A stretch of DNA of 64,000 nt from Puffinus mauretanicus (Eukaryota > Chordata > Aves > Procellariiformes > Procellariidae). The stretch covers positions 496,001 to 560,000 of the forward strand of contig JAJKFH010001792.1 in assembly GCA_023333565.1 (NCBI GenBank), given 5' to 3'. Made by a program: the position numbers and the translations under genes. The first letter of the stretch is position 1, and each line of letters begins with the position of its first letter. The notes under the pieces were generated by a model. It ran no database searches and had not been told where the DNA came from. It worked only from the letters and a program-made list of their open reading frames with translations. Shown piece by piece: positions 1-13,352 of the stretch.

Positions 1-2840
1 TTACTGTGGTCTTTAAGTTCTTTAGTAAATGGGGTGAGAGAGCAAGCAGCGCATGACTCAGAGTACTGAATAATAAATTAGCATGTCAAGGGGAGTTCCA
101 AAGACGTGTGGAAGAACACTTGTCCCCATTTAAATCATCTCTGAAACTGAATTAAAAGTGGCCCTTTGTGGCCCAGAACCCAAACAGGAAAATAAGTTTA
201 CTTAAGACATTCTGATATCTTTGCTTCAACCCCCAAATTAAAAAGGCAATGAGGTTCAAAGAGAAAGGGAATGTTTTCCTAGCTTAAGTTTGCTTCCTGA
301 ATCAAGCAAGAGCTGAAAGGCTGTCAGAGGTATTCTGTAGTTACTGCCTGCATCTCATTTCAGCTTCTGATCCTCTAGGTCCAGAAAAGAACTGCGTTTG
401 GAAAGAAAGGTATGATGGAGGTTTAAAAATAGCAAAGGAATCATTACTAGTTTGGCAGACATTAACACTGATCAAATCTGCTAGTACATCTGATTGTGAT
501 GGATTCCATGTATGTGCAGCCACAGTTAAATTCTACATCCAAGAAAAAGGATATTTGCATTGCTTTAATTCCAAAGCAAATTTATTTCAAGTGATGAAAC
601 TGAGTTGGCGGTGTTAAGAATTATCATCAGAGTTCGCAAACTTTGTCAACGTATGTATGGAATTTCTAAATTGTTCTTTTTTTGTCAAGAAAAAAAGCCA
701 CTGCATTTCATGGCAGAGCAGACATGCACACCAACTGTTCAAGCATCCAAGGAGTTTGTTGCTCCATGCCAGTGTGTTACAGAAGACTACATAACCAAGT
801 CTTCAGATTGTATTTCCATTGACAGAAAAAGGTGGGCAACATTCCCAGGTAAATCAAGTTTTTCATTCTTAGTGGTAAAGTCACTTGCATTGCAGTCAAA
901 TGAAGCCAGTTCTTTGATCAAAATGTAATGCAATAGGAATGTTTTGGGACATCTAACTAAAAAAAGTAAAACCAAGGCCAATGCACCAGGGATGGAGGAT
1001 ACAAGGCTAGCAGAGACAGTATCCACCTTTCTAACATCGTGTGTTAGTCATACAAAGAAAGGATTTGAAAATTCTATGGGATGTATAGGCTACCTCTAGC
1101 TGGTGAACATAATGCCAACAATAAGGATCTCGACTGAGCAGCTGCAGTCAACATCTAGTTCTGAGAAGCCCATTTACATATATATTTTAGGAGCACCCGG
1201 TAACCTAAATAGTTTTCAGTGTGCCAGGATGGAAGCAGTCACAGTCCTAACAACCATTTCAGAATAAATTCAGGGTACCCTAACAGCAAAGTATAAACTG
1301 AATTTTGGAACCCCAGTTATAAGCCTGAATAACATTCCTGGGAGGATGAATGAGACAAGAGCACTTCTGAGCTGGACTTCCTAATCCTGCCACTGTGAGA
1401 TGAAAGTGGTGACAGTTGTTTTTCGGAGTTTTTGTCTTCTGTGTAAGCAGCCACTGGTTCTGTACAGAAATGTTTTCCTCAGCAGGAGCAGGAAGAAGCA
1501 CATTATTTCTGTGCAGAGGAGAATCAAAGATCCCTGACTGTGCAGCTCATGCTTTCTAAAGTAAGGCTGGTGCCTGTCTGTTCTGGCAAAGGAAAAAGGG
1601 TCAGTAAATCCATACCCACTCCCTTCACCTCCATTCTGCTGCCCCTAGCAGGCTTCTACCCTAGGTTGCGACATGAAGATGGCTCTGGACCATCCTATTC
1701 TTAGTCCCCCATTTCTATGCAAACTCTCCAGCAAAACTGTGGTGACCACAGTCCATCAGCTCTTACACACAGTCAGGTGAGCTATTTCTATGCCCACAGA
1801 AGTCCCCTAGTAGTTATACACTGGTCAAACTCCAAAGCTCATATTGCTTATCTGTTGATGGCACTTAATTCACCAAGGAGTGAATATCCATTAGAAATGT
1901 TTGTTAGCTCTTACTATTCTTCTCAAAACACACCTTGGAGCAAAACTTATGGATGGCTTCCTTGTTCACATGGACCCTCAGATGTGGAATCCAAAAATCA
2001 TCAATTCTTTATTTTCTCCATTTCTGCATCTACAGGAGACACTAGGCCAGGTCATGAGGCACTGGCATGCTACCAGTAGTGATCTGTACATCTTCATACT
2101 TGATATAACAGAGGGAAACAGAGGTGATCTTGTGAAATTACTTAGACCTTATCCATAGACTTCTTCAAAGGCATCTGCACTCTGACTGCTGAAGCAGTCT
2201 ATTGTTTTGTGGTTCTGTTAGATGTGTCCTTGCTCCAGGAAAACCTGACAGCAACAATAGCAGAAAATACGAGTGAATATCAAGTATATACTGTAATGCA
2301 TATTTCATCAGAACTCAGCAGCTCTTTCTCTGACTCAAAATAAATACTCTTCTTTCACTGTGACTCCCAAAATATGAACACAACACAAAGCCTGTCCAAA
2401 AAACAATCATCAAAACTGAGTCCCTCTTCTCAGGAGTGCTGTAACTTCAGTGTACTGTTTATTTGACCAGAAGTCCCAAATTATATCAACAGTTAATAGA
2501 GAAGCTGCTACTTTAAATATCTAGTTTCATTTCTCTGAATAGTGAGATCGACTTTCTTCTCCAATTAATGTGGTGAATATGTGCTTTCTGTTCTTATTTA
2601 AGATGTCAAAATGTCAGATTGTTTCTTTACAGCTCAAACAGGAGACACATGTTTACAAAAAATAAAGTAGAATAGTTCAGTCATGCTGCAGTTAATTGTT
2701 TCAGAAATGATACAACAAGATAGAATTACTATTGTATTATGGTATAACATGACATAATTATAACAGGCCTTGACATGTGCTGGGCATGATTGTCTGTCAT
2801 GCAACAGTGTTGCTGAATCTCCACAAAATCAGTCTTAATG
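1..2840. other. unique AT-rich non-coding sequence
   Basis: I see no gene, RNA gene or recognisable interspersed repeat. Open frames on both strands are short, and their translations match no family I know. The longest, 120 codons at 1717-2079, overlaps another frame on the same strand and has no domain pattern. Confidence 0.6.
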
Positions 2841-2844
2841 CAAG

Positions 2845-3030
2845 CAATACAAAATACAATTTAAACTGGACAAATTCAGGCTGAGCAAAAGACGGATGTA
2901 TTTTAATAGTGGGAGGAATTAAACTTTGCAGCAAGGATTTTGATAGTTATTCTATCTCAGGCAAATTTAGATGAAGATTTTAAATTTTTATTTTATTTTT
3001 CTGAAAGAGGAGAGTTAGTTTAAGCACAGA
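2845..3030 (+). mobile_element. ancient CR1/L3-like LINE 3' fragment
   Basis: The stretch follows the order of blocks found at the end of ORF2 and the 3' UTR of old amniote CR1/L3-type LINEs: a 'ctggacaaattcaggctg' block, then 'taatagtgggaggaattaa', then a block ending in 'tttttctgaaag'. The match is by recalled consensus and is diverged, so the boundaries are approximate. No coding capacity remains. A chance AT-rich resemblance is the alternative. Confidence 0.45.
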
Positions 3031-4626
3031 GATATTCTATGCTATCCAAACTAGACGAACAGCAGTAACCTTTTCTAACTGACAGAAAATCTACTGCTAA
3101 TGCTTCTACCACAAAACTGTCAAGTATATTTCTTAAAGGAAGATAGTTGTTATCAGTCCTCCTTTAGAATAATTAACCATTGTTTTAGAAGAATTAACCA
3201 TTTTCTATCTGCATGTGATTTAGAGAAGCCTGCTTTTCAGTGAGTGATGACACAGTCATGACATTTCACCCAGGTTTAACTGTCTAACTATTAAATGTGT
3301 GGTTTTCTCTGTCTATTTCTGTGGCTAGCAAATTAATTTCTAAGATACAAACAGCATGGAAACTGTGGAGGGCCATTTAACAAGCTGATTTTAAAACTAG
3401 ATGGCCCCCCAAAACCAGATTTTAATTAGCTGACTGGCTTTGCATTGATAAGCCTCAGACATTCCATAATTGTATCTCATGAGCTTTCACAAATAAAATT
3501 AATTAAACACTTGAACAAATTTTATTCAAGCTTGGCAGGAGTATTTTCAGTGCTGTTATATTACAGCATGAACGATCTTGCAGGTAAAGTCTTTTTCTCC
3601 TTCATAGTTAATCTAGAAACTTTCAGGCTAAGTGCATTTTCCAATTCTATGGTATTGGAGGAAAAGTATAAGGCTTTATAGCCAAAGGGGCTATAAGTCA
3701 GAGTTATTTGAAGGATTAATATGCCAGAGGCCATCATCTTTCAATATTGCAAAATGAGTTAATGGCTTTCATTGCATAGAGTATAAAACCACAAGGGATC
3801 CCACTAAATTTTGACCTTCTGTCTATCACTGGGCACTCAGTGTTACCCAATATCATACCCCGGATTTGAGTTAGTCAAAGCATTTAAACTTTAGGGTTTG
3901 TCAGTTATGTGTCATTGGCAGAGGAAAAGAGAAGCCAAGGTGTGACCAAAACCTAGGGTTGCAAAGCATGGAAATTAATTAGATGTGCTTTTCCCGCTTT
4001 ACATTTAAATTGCACCCTAATTGCACCCTAGCAGTGAACGGCAACCTACTACACCAACAAAATCCAGATCTTTGCCCATTGGACCTAAGTGGAAAATTCT
4101 TTCCTGAATCCAGTGAGTGCTGTGACTGTGAAAACACACAAATTGTCTGTGCCACCTTTGAGTACTGAACATCATCATCACTCATGCCTCTGACCAAGAC
4201 TGAGAAAAAGAAACCAACTAACTCCAAATATATCTGGTTAATGGTGTACTCAGGAAAAAAATGCTCCTTGAGCCCTTCAGGCAACTGAGGCATGACATAG
4301 AATTGTTATCTTTCTTAATGAAAGCATTTCAACATGTCAGGAGCATTTTATCCGTTTAGCAGGAGGTGAGTCTGGCTGTGAAAAGAGAAGCCTGAGAGTA
4401 GACATGAATAGGGTATGAACTGTCCTTCCCATCCTTCTCCAAGATCCTTCCAGGTCATTGCTGAGTTTCAGTTTGCAGAACACTGTGGGTAAAAAATGTG
4501 CTTACACCCACAGGGCCAAGTTTGTTTTCAGACAGATAGGAGCTTTGCTCTTCAGAGATTAGGAAAGAAAAAAGGAGAAACAGGCAATACATTGGTGGCC
4601 CGGCTTCTTTTCAGGAAGATCTCAAT
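3031..4626. other. unique non-coding sequence
   Basis: No gene or repeat family recognised apart from the small tandem duplication at 3163-3202 and an exact 11-bp doublet (aattgcaccct) at 4008-4029. The part around 3420-3520 is rich in TAATTA-type cores, which can mark regulatory DNA but are also common by chance in AT-rich sequence. Confidence 0.5.
3163..3202. repeat. two-copy tandem duplication, about 20 bp unit
   Basis: Two adjacent units share 'tttagaa', one variable base, then 'aattaaccatt'. This looks like a local slippage or short tandem duplication that has since taken a few substitutions. Confidence 0.7.
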
Positions 4627-5062
4627 GTCAGGGTCCTCAGGGCACTGATAGGTCTTAATGGCCCAGACCAGACTCACCTGGGACCCCCACCCACCTTTTG
4701 CCCATGGACCTAGCAGCCCCATTTAAACGGTGGTTCAGAACCTGCTTGAGCTAAGTTGTAGGTATGCTGGTCTCCAGTCCTGCCTCTGACCCTGCCTCCT
4801 GGGTGGACTTTGGACCTATATTGTAGCCTTCTCTTCAGCCCTGTCTCTTGCCGTGACCCATTTGCTTCCTGACTGGGTCCCTGGAGGGGCCGTGGATCTG
4901 GTTCATCCCCTTGCTGTGTCTGGGACTGTTCACAGATCTCATTTCCAGCACACAGCGCTACCTGGCATGTTCAGAATTGCACCCCGTGAGTGGGGATACT
5001 GTCTGTGCTGGGGTCACCCTTAGCTCCTGGCTTGTCCTCCCTCATGGAACAGCTGGCCCTTG
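4627..5062. other. GC-richer block of unknown identity, possible old LTR or LINE 5' segment
   Basis: Composition changes abruptly from the AT-rich flanks to a C/T- and G-rich block of about 435 bp with repeated 'cctgcctc', 'gaccctgcctcc' and 'ctgactgggtccctgg'-style phrases. It starts with TGTCAGGG, which would suit an LTR start, but I found no matching target duplication or clear CA end. It lies directly upstream of the plus-strand CR1 fragment at 5150, so it could also be an unfamiliar LINE 5' part. No frame of length encodes a known protein. The call is composition-based. Confidence 0.3.
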
Positions 5063-5149
5063 CTAGTTGAGTATGAGTCCAGAGTCTGTTCTTTCAGTGA
5101 CCTGCATGGGGGGGCTATATGAGCCCCAGCGAAGAGAATAGATTGAGTT

Positions 5150-5655
5150 AACTGAAAATACTCCAGATGTGGACTTGCAGGGAAAAACAGTATCCAGCTC
5201 TGTGCTCCTCAGTACAAGACACACGTTGATATACTGGAGCAAGTGCAAGAGAGGTCCACAAAGATTGTTAGAGGATTAGAGCACATGATATACAAGGACA
5301 ACAAGGTATGTTCAACAATAAGAAGAGAGAGCTAAGGGGATATCTTATTGTCTCTAAAGGGCATGAAGATCATCTAGGCTTTTTGGACATGCACAGTCGA
5401 TAAGGTGAGAAGCAACAGACATGAGTTGCAACAAGAGAAACTGCAGCTAGGAGTTAGGAATTTTTTTCTACCATGCAGGTGATCAAACATTGGAACAAGG
5501 GCCCAGAGAGGCTGTGAAATCTTCAGTGTTGGAGATAGTCAAACCTCACTGGCCAAGGACCTGAGCGACCTGATCTAATTTGGCCCTGCTCTGATGAGGG
5601 AACTGGACCATGTGAGTTGCAACCAAGTTGTTGGTTCTAACTTATGGTTCTAGTA
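5150..5655 (+). mobile_element. old CR1 LINE 3' fragment, plus strand
   Basis: Reading the plus strand from about 5175, one frame gives the C-terminal RT signature APQYKTHVDILE, soon followed by GLEH. This matches the CR1 pattern of APHYKKD-type and [14 protein letters not shown] motifs. Further on come typical CR1 ORF2-end and 3' UTR landmarks: 'agaagcaacagacatgagttgcaaca', the 'ttttttctaccatg' block, 'ggcccagagaggctgtg' and the 'gacctgatctaatttgg' block. The end is degraded and lacks clean octamers. Many stops and indels show that it is much older than the two large minus-strand copies. It is 5'-truncated within the RT and cannot be functional. Confidence 0.85.
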
Positions 5656-7004
5656 AAATCCTTTAAAAAATATTTAGCTACAGAAACTGCACAAGCAAAC
5701 AGCACAAATGAACAGCTGATGTCTGAAATCACAACAGAGTGGCAATTCTCCCTGTCCTATTTCTTCTCTCTGTCTTTATTAACAGGGGCTGGTCTCTCAA
5801 AATGGAATTCTTTCTCAGGAGCTCATCTGTTCCTTCTGTGCCAAGAACAAAGGAAAAGAAATATTTAAAATGAGTGTGATGTGAACAGGATCACTGCAAA
5901 GTAAGATGTTTTTCAAAGTTTCCCAGGAGGTATCACTAGTTTTTTAGATCCATCTGGAATTCAATCATTGTTACTTGCCAGCTGCTGCTGGGACCTTCCA
6001 GTTGTTTCTCCTCTTCTGGACACCACATGAGTGGGAGCAGCCATAACTGATATCTCTGATATAACTGATATAACACTGAAGGACAGGCACAAAAGTTGGG
6101 AATACAGGCAGCTTTTTTGTTTTTTGCGTTTTGAACTGGACCAAATTTATTTTGTACTGTCTTGGCTGCTTACAGCTGGGGTTATTGGAGGTACAACTTC
6201 TGAAAGCCCACACAGAATATAGCCTCTCTGCTACTGCCAACACGAGAATCTCTTCACTGCATAATCCTGACAGTTTTATTTAATCTGTTACAGGCATTAC
6301 CAATAGCTCAGTTTTGGAGGACATATATGATAGAATTTTTATTTTTTTTCCTGGAAGACAACCTATAAAGGCCTGCAAATCTCTTTCCAAAACTAGCACA
6401 CTTAATTTACAGAAGAATTAATAAGAACCTATGGAGTCTAGGTATTAGTCCTCACTATACAGGAAATTACTTGACCCCAATGTAAAACCAGCAAGAATCA
6501 AACAAAACTAGTTCTACTCACCCATTTAAACACCATAAAATATTTTGCTGCCTCTTACGATGTCTCAATTTAGGTTACTGACAGGCTTTGAATCCCTCAC
6601 TGTCAACAGAGAAGAGCTGCATCTATAACCTACTGCAGGTGCTGAACTTAAGCACTGCAATGACTCCCCACTGAATACGATCAATTGTATTCCTGAACAG
6701 TAGGTAGTTTGACTAACACATCACACTCCAACAAAGGTGCCTTACTCTTTCTTAAAGTTCCTGGAAAGTGGTCTGAATAGCATTTCACAGATGTTTGAAG
6801 AGTTTTGTGAACTGTGTTCAGCTTAGTTGCTTTAGACACCTGAAAGCTTAGGAAAAAAAAACCAAAACAAATCCAACTTAAAGCAACTGCTTGGGAAACA
6901 ACTGTTAAGATGCTTGTCCTTGACAAGGTTGGAAAGTTAGTAGCTATACATTTTTAGAAGAAAAATAAATGAACCCCTAAGGTGTATTTTCCTGGGTGCC
7001 TTAG

Positions 7005-7060
7005 GGCTAGTCCTGCTTTGCACCCCATATTGATGCCTTGGAGGTTTGTCCTTTTAGTAT
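7005..7060. repeat. possible remnant of an ancient amniote palindromic repeat
   Basis: Contains 'gggctagtcctgctttgcacc' (split by a few changes) followed by 'attgatgccttggaggtttg'. This resembles the old 'GATCCTGCT...CATTGAAGTCAATGG' family whose other remnants lie at 29073, 31845, 37001, 40667, 41185, 46732 and 59323. Strongly diverged and short. Confidence 0.25.
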
Positions 7061-10000
7061 CACGCAAATCTAAAAGAAATGTGATAATACTGAACATGAC
7101 AACATCTTGCTAAAAACAAGCTGCCAAGCAGCTGTAAAAAGCTGTCAGACTACCTGTCAATAAATGTGCATTGTTTGGTGAAGTGGATCCCGGCTGCAAA
7201 TTCTAGGAGATGAGAGGGCACCGAACACCCCACAAAGTTTCTCTTAGTCCCTTCACGGGCAGGATCTTAGGGCAGCAAGGATGCAAACAGACTGATGGCA
7301 TCAAAAGAAATATCTCAGTTACATTATTGGTCTTTCTAGTTCATATTCAACCAGGCAGCATCTCAAAACTTCTACTCTGTCAAATAATGAATCAAGACAT
7401 TAGTAATAGGATGAAGCCTTTTGCCCCCAGGTTATTGGTCTGAACCTAGACAGATAACAAATTTTGAGATGGGGGCCTATTATGTGGCTGTCATTTGACC
7501 AAAATAATCAAAATTAAAGCATGTTCAGATCCAGGGGTTCAATCTATGACATTCCTCAATGAAGTATTGACTTCAGGGAGCTAAGGCAGGGGTTGCCAAA
7601 GATGTACATCACGGTGTGATTAAAAACTGAGTTCATATTCCCAAGGTAGTTTGCATATTGCTAGAAGTACCATTGCATCAAAGCAGTGTTGTACAGGTTA
7701 ACCACCCAAATATTTAATTCTGGGCAGATTTTTCAGACTGTGCTTTCTCTTGTACTACCAGGATTATAATATTATTGCTCTCCATCCTAGCAGACATTGT
7801 TAGTTCAAGTAGATCTACAATGAATAGTTTACTATAATGCAACTAGTCTTTTTCCATACTCATATCATTCATAAACCTCATATAATTCAGTGAAAAAACC
7901 ATATCCACTGTATTTACAAATAGAGTAACATATTTATCAGAGTGAGTAACAGAATGGAACTGGGCAGAACTGAATAACCTTACAAAGGAAATCCTACAAA
8001 CGTCAACGATCTCCCAGTTAGGCAATAGTATAGAAAACTGGAGGAAGTTTGAATGATATGGTTTCCATCTCTTAAATAGGAACAAAGACGACTGGCCATA
8101 AAGCATTTGAAAATCTTAGTAGTTTCTACGTATAAATAAATATGTTCAAAATATTTTCAGTGAATTGACAGAATTTGCATCTGATTGATATCAAAAAGCT
8201 TCACTTGTCTTTTCTTAACAGTAGAAGGAAAAGCACCATCTAACTCAAAGCATATTGGGCCTGTAAGTTTTTGGTGAAGATGTGAAAATCTTGAGATTTG
8301 TCTAAATCATTTGGAATCAAATGGAAAAACATATGTCCCTGTGTAACAGACAGAGGCATACTTCAGAGGCTACTCCAAGGGCAAGGTCTGGCTTGAGAAT
8401 GGCTTGGTCTGCCCTCACTGAGAGGAAGACACAAACAAGAAAACCAATAGCAGAAAAGAAATGACTCGAGTGATAAATGCTATGGATAAAAATCTGAATA
8501 AGAGAATGCATGCAGATCATAAGTATTTTGAGATATGAAAAGATGAGTGAACTGAGGAGAAATGTTCTGCATCCTGGAATTGCTTCTCCTTTTACTCATA
8601 ATTTTTTGTCCCTTAATCTCTGTTACATTTTCTCCTGTAGGTATGATTTGACCATTTGGGGAGAAGAAGCTGAGCAGAGAGACGTTTCCGAAACAAGGTG
8701 GATTTGTTTCTGTGTTTGTCATGCGATGAACAGAGACTTGAGGTGACGAGCCACGTATTACACAGACAAACTTGTGGATCCACATCTCAGCACACAGGAG
8801 GGAGGAGAGACCTCCGAAAGAGCTGAGCCAGTCATGGGTATTCCAGGTTGTGGCCAAGTGGGCAGCAAATATACAGAGCAAAATTCACTGCAGCTTGAAC
8901 TTCTTTAACTTCTGATCCTATTGAGCTGAATCAGATTGGCTCCGTAATATTTGAAAGGGAGGAAAAAGGGAAACCCAAAGCCCAAGTAAAGACAGGCACT
9001 ATGAAAACACAGTAGACACACTAGAGAACCAAAAATAACAAAGCTGAGACCAGAACAAAAGTTTGAAATTTGAATTAAAAAAAAATACAGATGTAAATGG
9101 TTCTGAGTGTTAGGAGTTATATTTTGAATTATTTTGGATCAGGGTCCAGGATTTTTTTGGGAGGATGTGGGAGAGCCAGAAAAAACCTGTGTCTGGGCCT
9201 TGTTTTTAACTTACAAAGATAGATGTGTTACACCGTACTAGCTGGAACCAAAACAACACCAGAAACTCTGATATCAGTTAAGCAGTGGGAGTGATCAAGC
9301 AGTAGAAGCACAGCCAGGTTTTCTTAATCCTTGCCTTTGCCTGCCACTGTTCTCTTCAGTGTAACTATCAACTGTAGAAATTGTACAAATTGCTTTGCAG
9401 GGCTTGGTCAGTGGCTAATTAAATTAAAGTGCAATCATTGCTAGGGCCTTTTTCTGGAATGAATCTGGCCTACTTAGGGATGGCTGATGATGTTGTTGTC
9501 CCAAGCTGTTCTCCCTACCCATACTGCCCAAATGCTGAGCTTTTGTGGGTTACAGCATAATATTTCATCATGTTTTGTAGGAAAACAGAACAATTAGAAG
9601 TGAATTATTCTGTGGATCAGCATCAGGTACTATGGCTGGTGCAAATAACAAGGGATCTTGATAACTGTCATGAAATAGGGCTTTTCCACCTACCCAGTAT
9701 CCCCTCTCATCTCTTGCCATGACAGCCCTGTATGGACTGAGTGGTATCATTTTCAATAACACACTTTCCACTGGAGTTTGAGAGAGTAGGAGGGAAAGAG
9801 TGAGTAGGAAAGAGAAATGAGGATTACAGTGCATGATGATACCCAGCTGCAACGTCATACTGAGGAGTTGTCTGGACGTGGTGGGCTTTTTGTTTTCTGA
9901 AGGCTGCTCTGCGAGCTGACGACTGAACCTCTGTCTAAAAACAACACACGGCAAATGGTGAAGCGGAGAAGTGACAGCTCAGTATGAAGTCTCAGTGCTC

Positions 10001-11017
10001 AGATTTTTCATTTTCTATTCAAATCACTGTTTACAAGCTTCCTGAGCAACAGTTCCAGGATGCAAAATTGCATTCAATGTCCTCCCTCTCATTTGGCTTG
10101 GCAGAATAAAGGTCATGAGTGAGTCTGTCAGACTGAACACCACGTCTTTTGCTCGCTGTGACAAATAAAGAGCTAATCTGATGCTGTAGGCTCTGTCACC
10201 TCTATCAAATCTCATTTTGTCTTCAGTTTGTTGGCAGTTTCAAATGGTTGCTTTTCAAAAGGTTCTCTCCTGAATATGTGAATTTGGTGCTTTACATCTT
10301 TTTCTTGTGAGATGTTGACATGCCGCTTAGAGCATGGACTAATGATTGAATCTCCTTTTCGAGTATATCATGTTTTGCACTTGTCTGGTTTGGAGAGGGC
10401 CTTTTACGTGTGCACTTGTTTAAAGACACTCAGTTCAACATGAGCAGTACAATCTAAAACGGGCTGCAGGTTTTTTCGTTGTTTTTTTTTTTCCCTCTTC
10501 TTTGTAACGCAAATAATGTGAAATTAAAAGAGTCAGCTTTAACTTTAGTGTTGCAACACAGTTCCTTTTAACTTGCCTTAGTCCCGCGAGTACCCTGTCA
10601 CCTTAATTTCTGTTTAGAGTAAGACAGGTTTGTAGCACTCTTCTCAGTAATTCATCTCTGAAATAATGTTGACTTGGGGCCTTGTGTCTATCTTGAAGTA
10701 TAATAGTGTCATTTACTGTTAAAAGTGGCATCAAGAAATCCTTTCTTCTGTCACATTTGCAGTGTCTCCATAGAACTAGATATTTTTCTAAAAGTTATGA
10801 GACGGGGACCTGATCCTGCTAGTGATTTCTGCAAACATTCTGAAACCTTTTGAACCTGCGGTCTTTTAGACCATGACTCTTATAGGAAAGGGGATGTTGT
10901 TTACAGCAGCCTGTGGCTTATGATACCTAATAAAACCAGTGCTTACTTGGGAAATTGGACTTTTCCCTTTGGTTTTATTTGGTTTCCCCATCTCCAGATT
11001 GTTAGGGTTTTTAAAAA

Positions 11018-11034
11018 TTTTTATTTTATTTTAT

Positions 11035-11065
<31 letters not shown>

Positions 11066-11066
11066 T
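11018..11066. repeat. (TTTTA)n/(TTTAG)n simple repeat
   Basis: Several TTTTA units run directly into about five TTTAG units. The change of unit within one tract suggests spread of a point-mutated unit by slippage. Confidence 0.9.
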
Positions 11067-13352
11067 AACGTTTTTTAACCCAGGTGTTTTAATTTCTCTG
11101 TGACTGATACTTTCACGATCAAGTTAACCCCAGTGTCATTCTCCAAATCACAATGTTACCAGTCATATTTCCATTGCAAATTTGATTACAACAACTCTGT
11201 TCTCTAAACCAGGAAATTGTATAAGTCAAATGAGGACTGACATCTTTATAAAATATCAACTGGATAAAGTACTTCAGCTTTTAGCTGCAACATTTTCCAG
11301 ATTTAATCTCTCCTCCCTCACTCCCCAACTAAATTCCTATGCTTTAACGTACAGGTGAATCCAAGATGACTCCCCTTGTTCAGTGGCTTCTCAACATTTT
11401 CACTGAGGAAAACCACCATGGGAAATAAAACTAAAAATGTTGGATCTTCACTCTTTCCCATATCAGACGCAAACATTCCCAGTGTTAAAACATTCTCATT
11501 AATTCCTATTAATGAGAAAATGTACTTTCTCATTACTAGTACACAGCTGACAGTTCGCAGTTGAGTTTGCTGCAGGAACATAATTTTATTTCTGTGCACC
11601 TTTGTTGTAATTACCAAAATTCAGAATCAAGAGTTTCAGACTTTACAAATCCAGATGTTTCCTGTCATTTACCTTCTCTTTCAGAATTTGTATAGGAACT
11701 GCATTTTTGCTGTCAAGGTTTCTGTCATACAATGAGAGCCGTTGTTTCAGGATTCCTGGTTGGTTGTTGAACTAAAGAGGCAGCTTTTTCTTCTAGGTCT
11801 CCCCATCCTTTCTTTCAAGGATTTCCTGAGATACACAAGGACATTTGTTTTCCTGCTTTACATTCTGTCTCCTGCTCTGAAATAGTCCCTGAGAAAGTCA
11901 GTAAGTTTGCCATAGAGGATATTAACTACGTTGCTCTTATGGAAGGGGAAGGAGATAATGTATACACTTTAGAAGCCTCACTGTTATTTCTAAGCATAAT
12001 AAAAGAGTTTCCTTTTACTTTTCTGTCTGTTTTTCCCTCTGGAGAGACAGAACCTGTCTCTAACATCACACGCTGGTAGGAGGCAAAGTCCTTTTACTTC
12101 TCCTCTTTCTTCTTTGCTGGGTGCTTATCATATCTTCCATCCTTCTCTAGCTTTTCTCTGGTCTTTCTGCTTTTTCAGTCCTTTCCAGTTCACCCTATTC
12201 ACCCTAAAATGAAACTAGATAAACAATGTGGCTACCCTTAGTTTGCAGACAACCTTGTGCTTGTTTGCCATTCCTTCCCTTCCCACATTTTTGACAGTTC
12301 AGATTGCAATAATTTGAACCACAGTTGTCTCCTCCTCTACTATAATGGAAATCTGCTCTTGAATGATCATTGTTGGTACTGTATAATAATAAGTACATTT
12401 ATGTGTGCATATGCACAGACAAACACACCACAGGGAAATAAGTTAGACATTGTATAACCAGATATAGCTCTGATCTTTAATAAAATTCTTGCACCTATTC
12501 AGATCTGTATTTATTTCAGACTATTTTAATTCTCATTTACACTATGGATATTTCATATCACTCTGTCATTGTGAACATAAATTATTTTCAGGTACCAACT
12601 GCTACATTGCAATTGTTGAACAATAACAGAAATTGCTCAACTATGCTTCCAGCATGGGATGAAGTGAGTATAGTGTAAATGGCAAGCATGGCCATTTATT
12701 TTTCTTTATAGCCAAGCTGGCTCACTCATCCTTAGTTTAAGTGATAGTTCAAGCTGTGAAAGAGTTGTTATCACACTCATCATTTTTATTACGCAGGAAA
12801 TGGTCCCTTTGCTTAATTGGATTTGGAAAATTTGCTGAGCATTCAGGTGAACCTCCATGAAATCCTACTAATATTGTGATACCCCACAAATCTCTGTCAG
12901 CTGTCCACATTCTAACTAAGCCTTCAATTTTCTGGAGTTTTGAGCCCAGAATTGCAAAAAAGACCCCTCCATGAAGTCCATTTCGACTTGATTAATGTAA
13001 TATATTTTACAGAGAGAATGCTGAGATACTGTGGACCCTGTCACCAATACATGTTCATAAAATACATAACGAGATTTATTTACTTTTCAGATTTACACAT
13101 TAAAAGTCCTTTCCTTAATACCCTGTAACTGAATAGAAGAAGAGAGCACTTGCAGATGTCTCAGCTAATAATCAGCTTTCAGTAGTCTTATTCAAGACCT
13201 GCCACCCTCACTGTGGGACAGTGTTTCTGAATCTGTCCCCTTGAATCCTCTTTGCCATTTATAAAATCATAAAATCATAGAATCGTTTAGGTTGGAAAAG
13301 ACCTTTAAGATCATCAAGTCCAACTGCAGACCTAGCACTGCCAAGTCCACCA

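Larger units (their letters stand above)
5656..13260. other. long gene-free stretch, mostly unique
   Basis: No coding gene, RNA gene or well-preserved repeat is visible over 7.6 kb. It holds a TTTTA/TTTAG simple repeat (11018-11066) and two faint old palindromic-repeat footprints (7005-7060 and 10800-10830). The largest open frames (133 codons at 8480-8881 minus, 128 codons at 9568-9954 minus) show no domain, membrane or repeat pattern I recognise and are probably chance frames. Confidence 0.55.

Noticed and set aside
9568..9954. 128-codon minus-strand frame with a hydrophobic stretch
   Set aside because: No known domain and no supporting context; probably chance.
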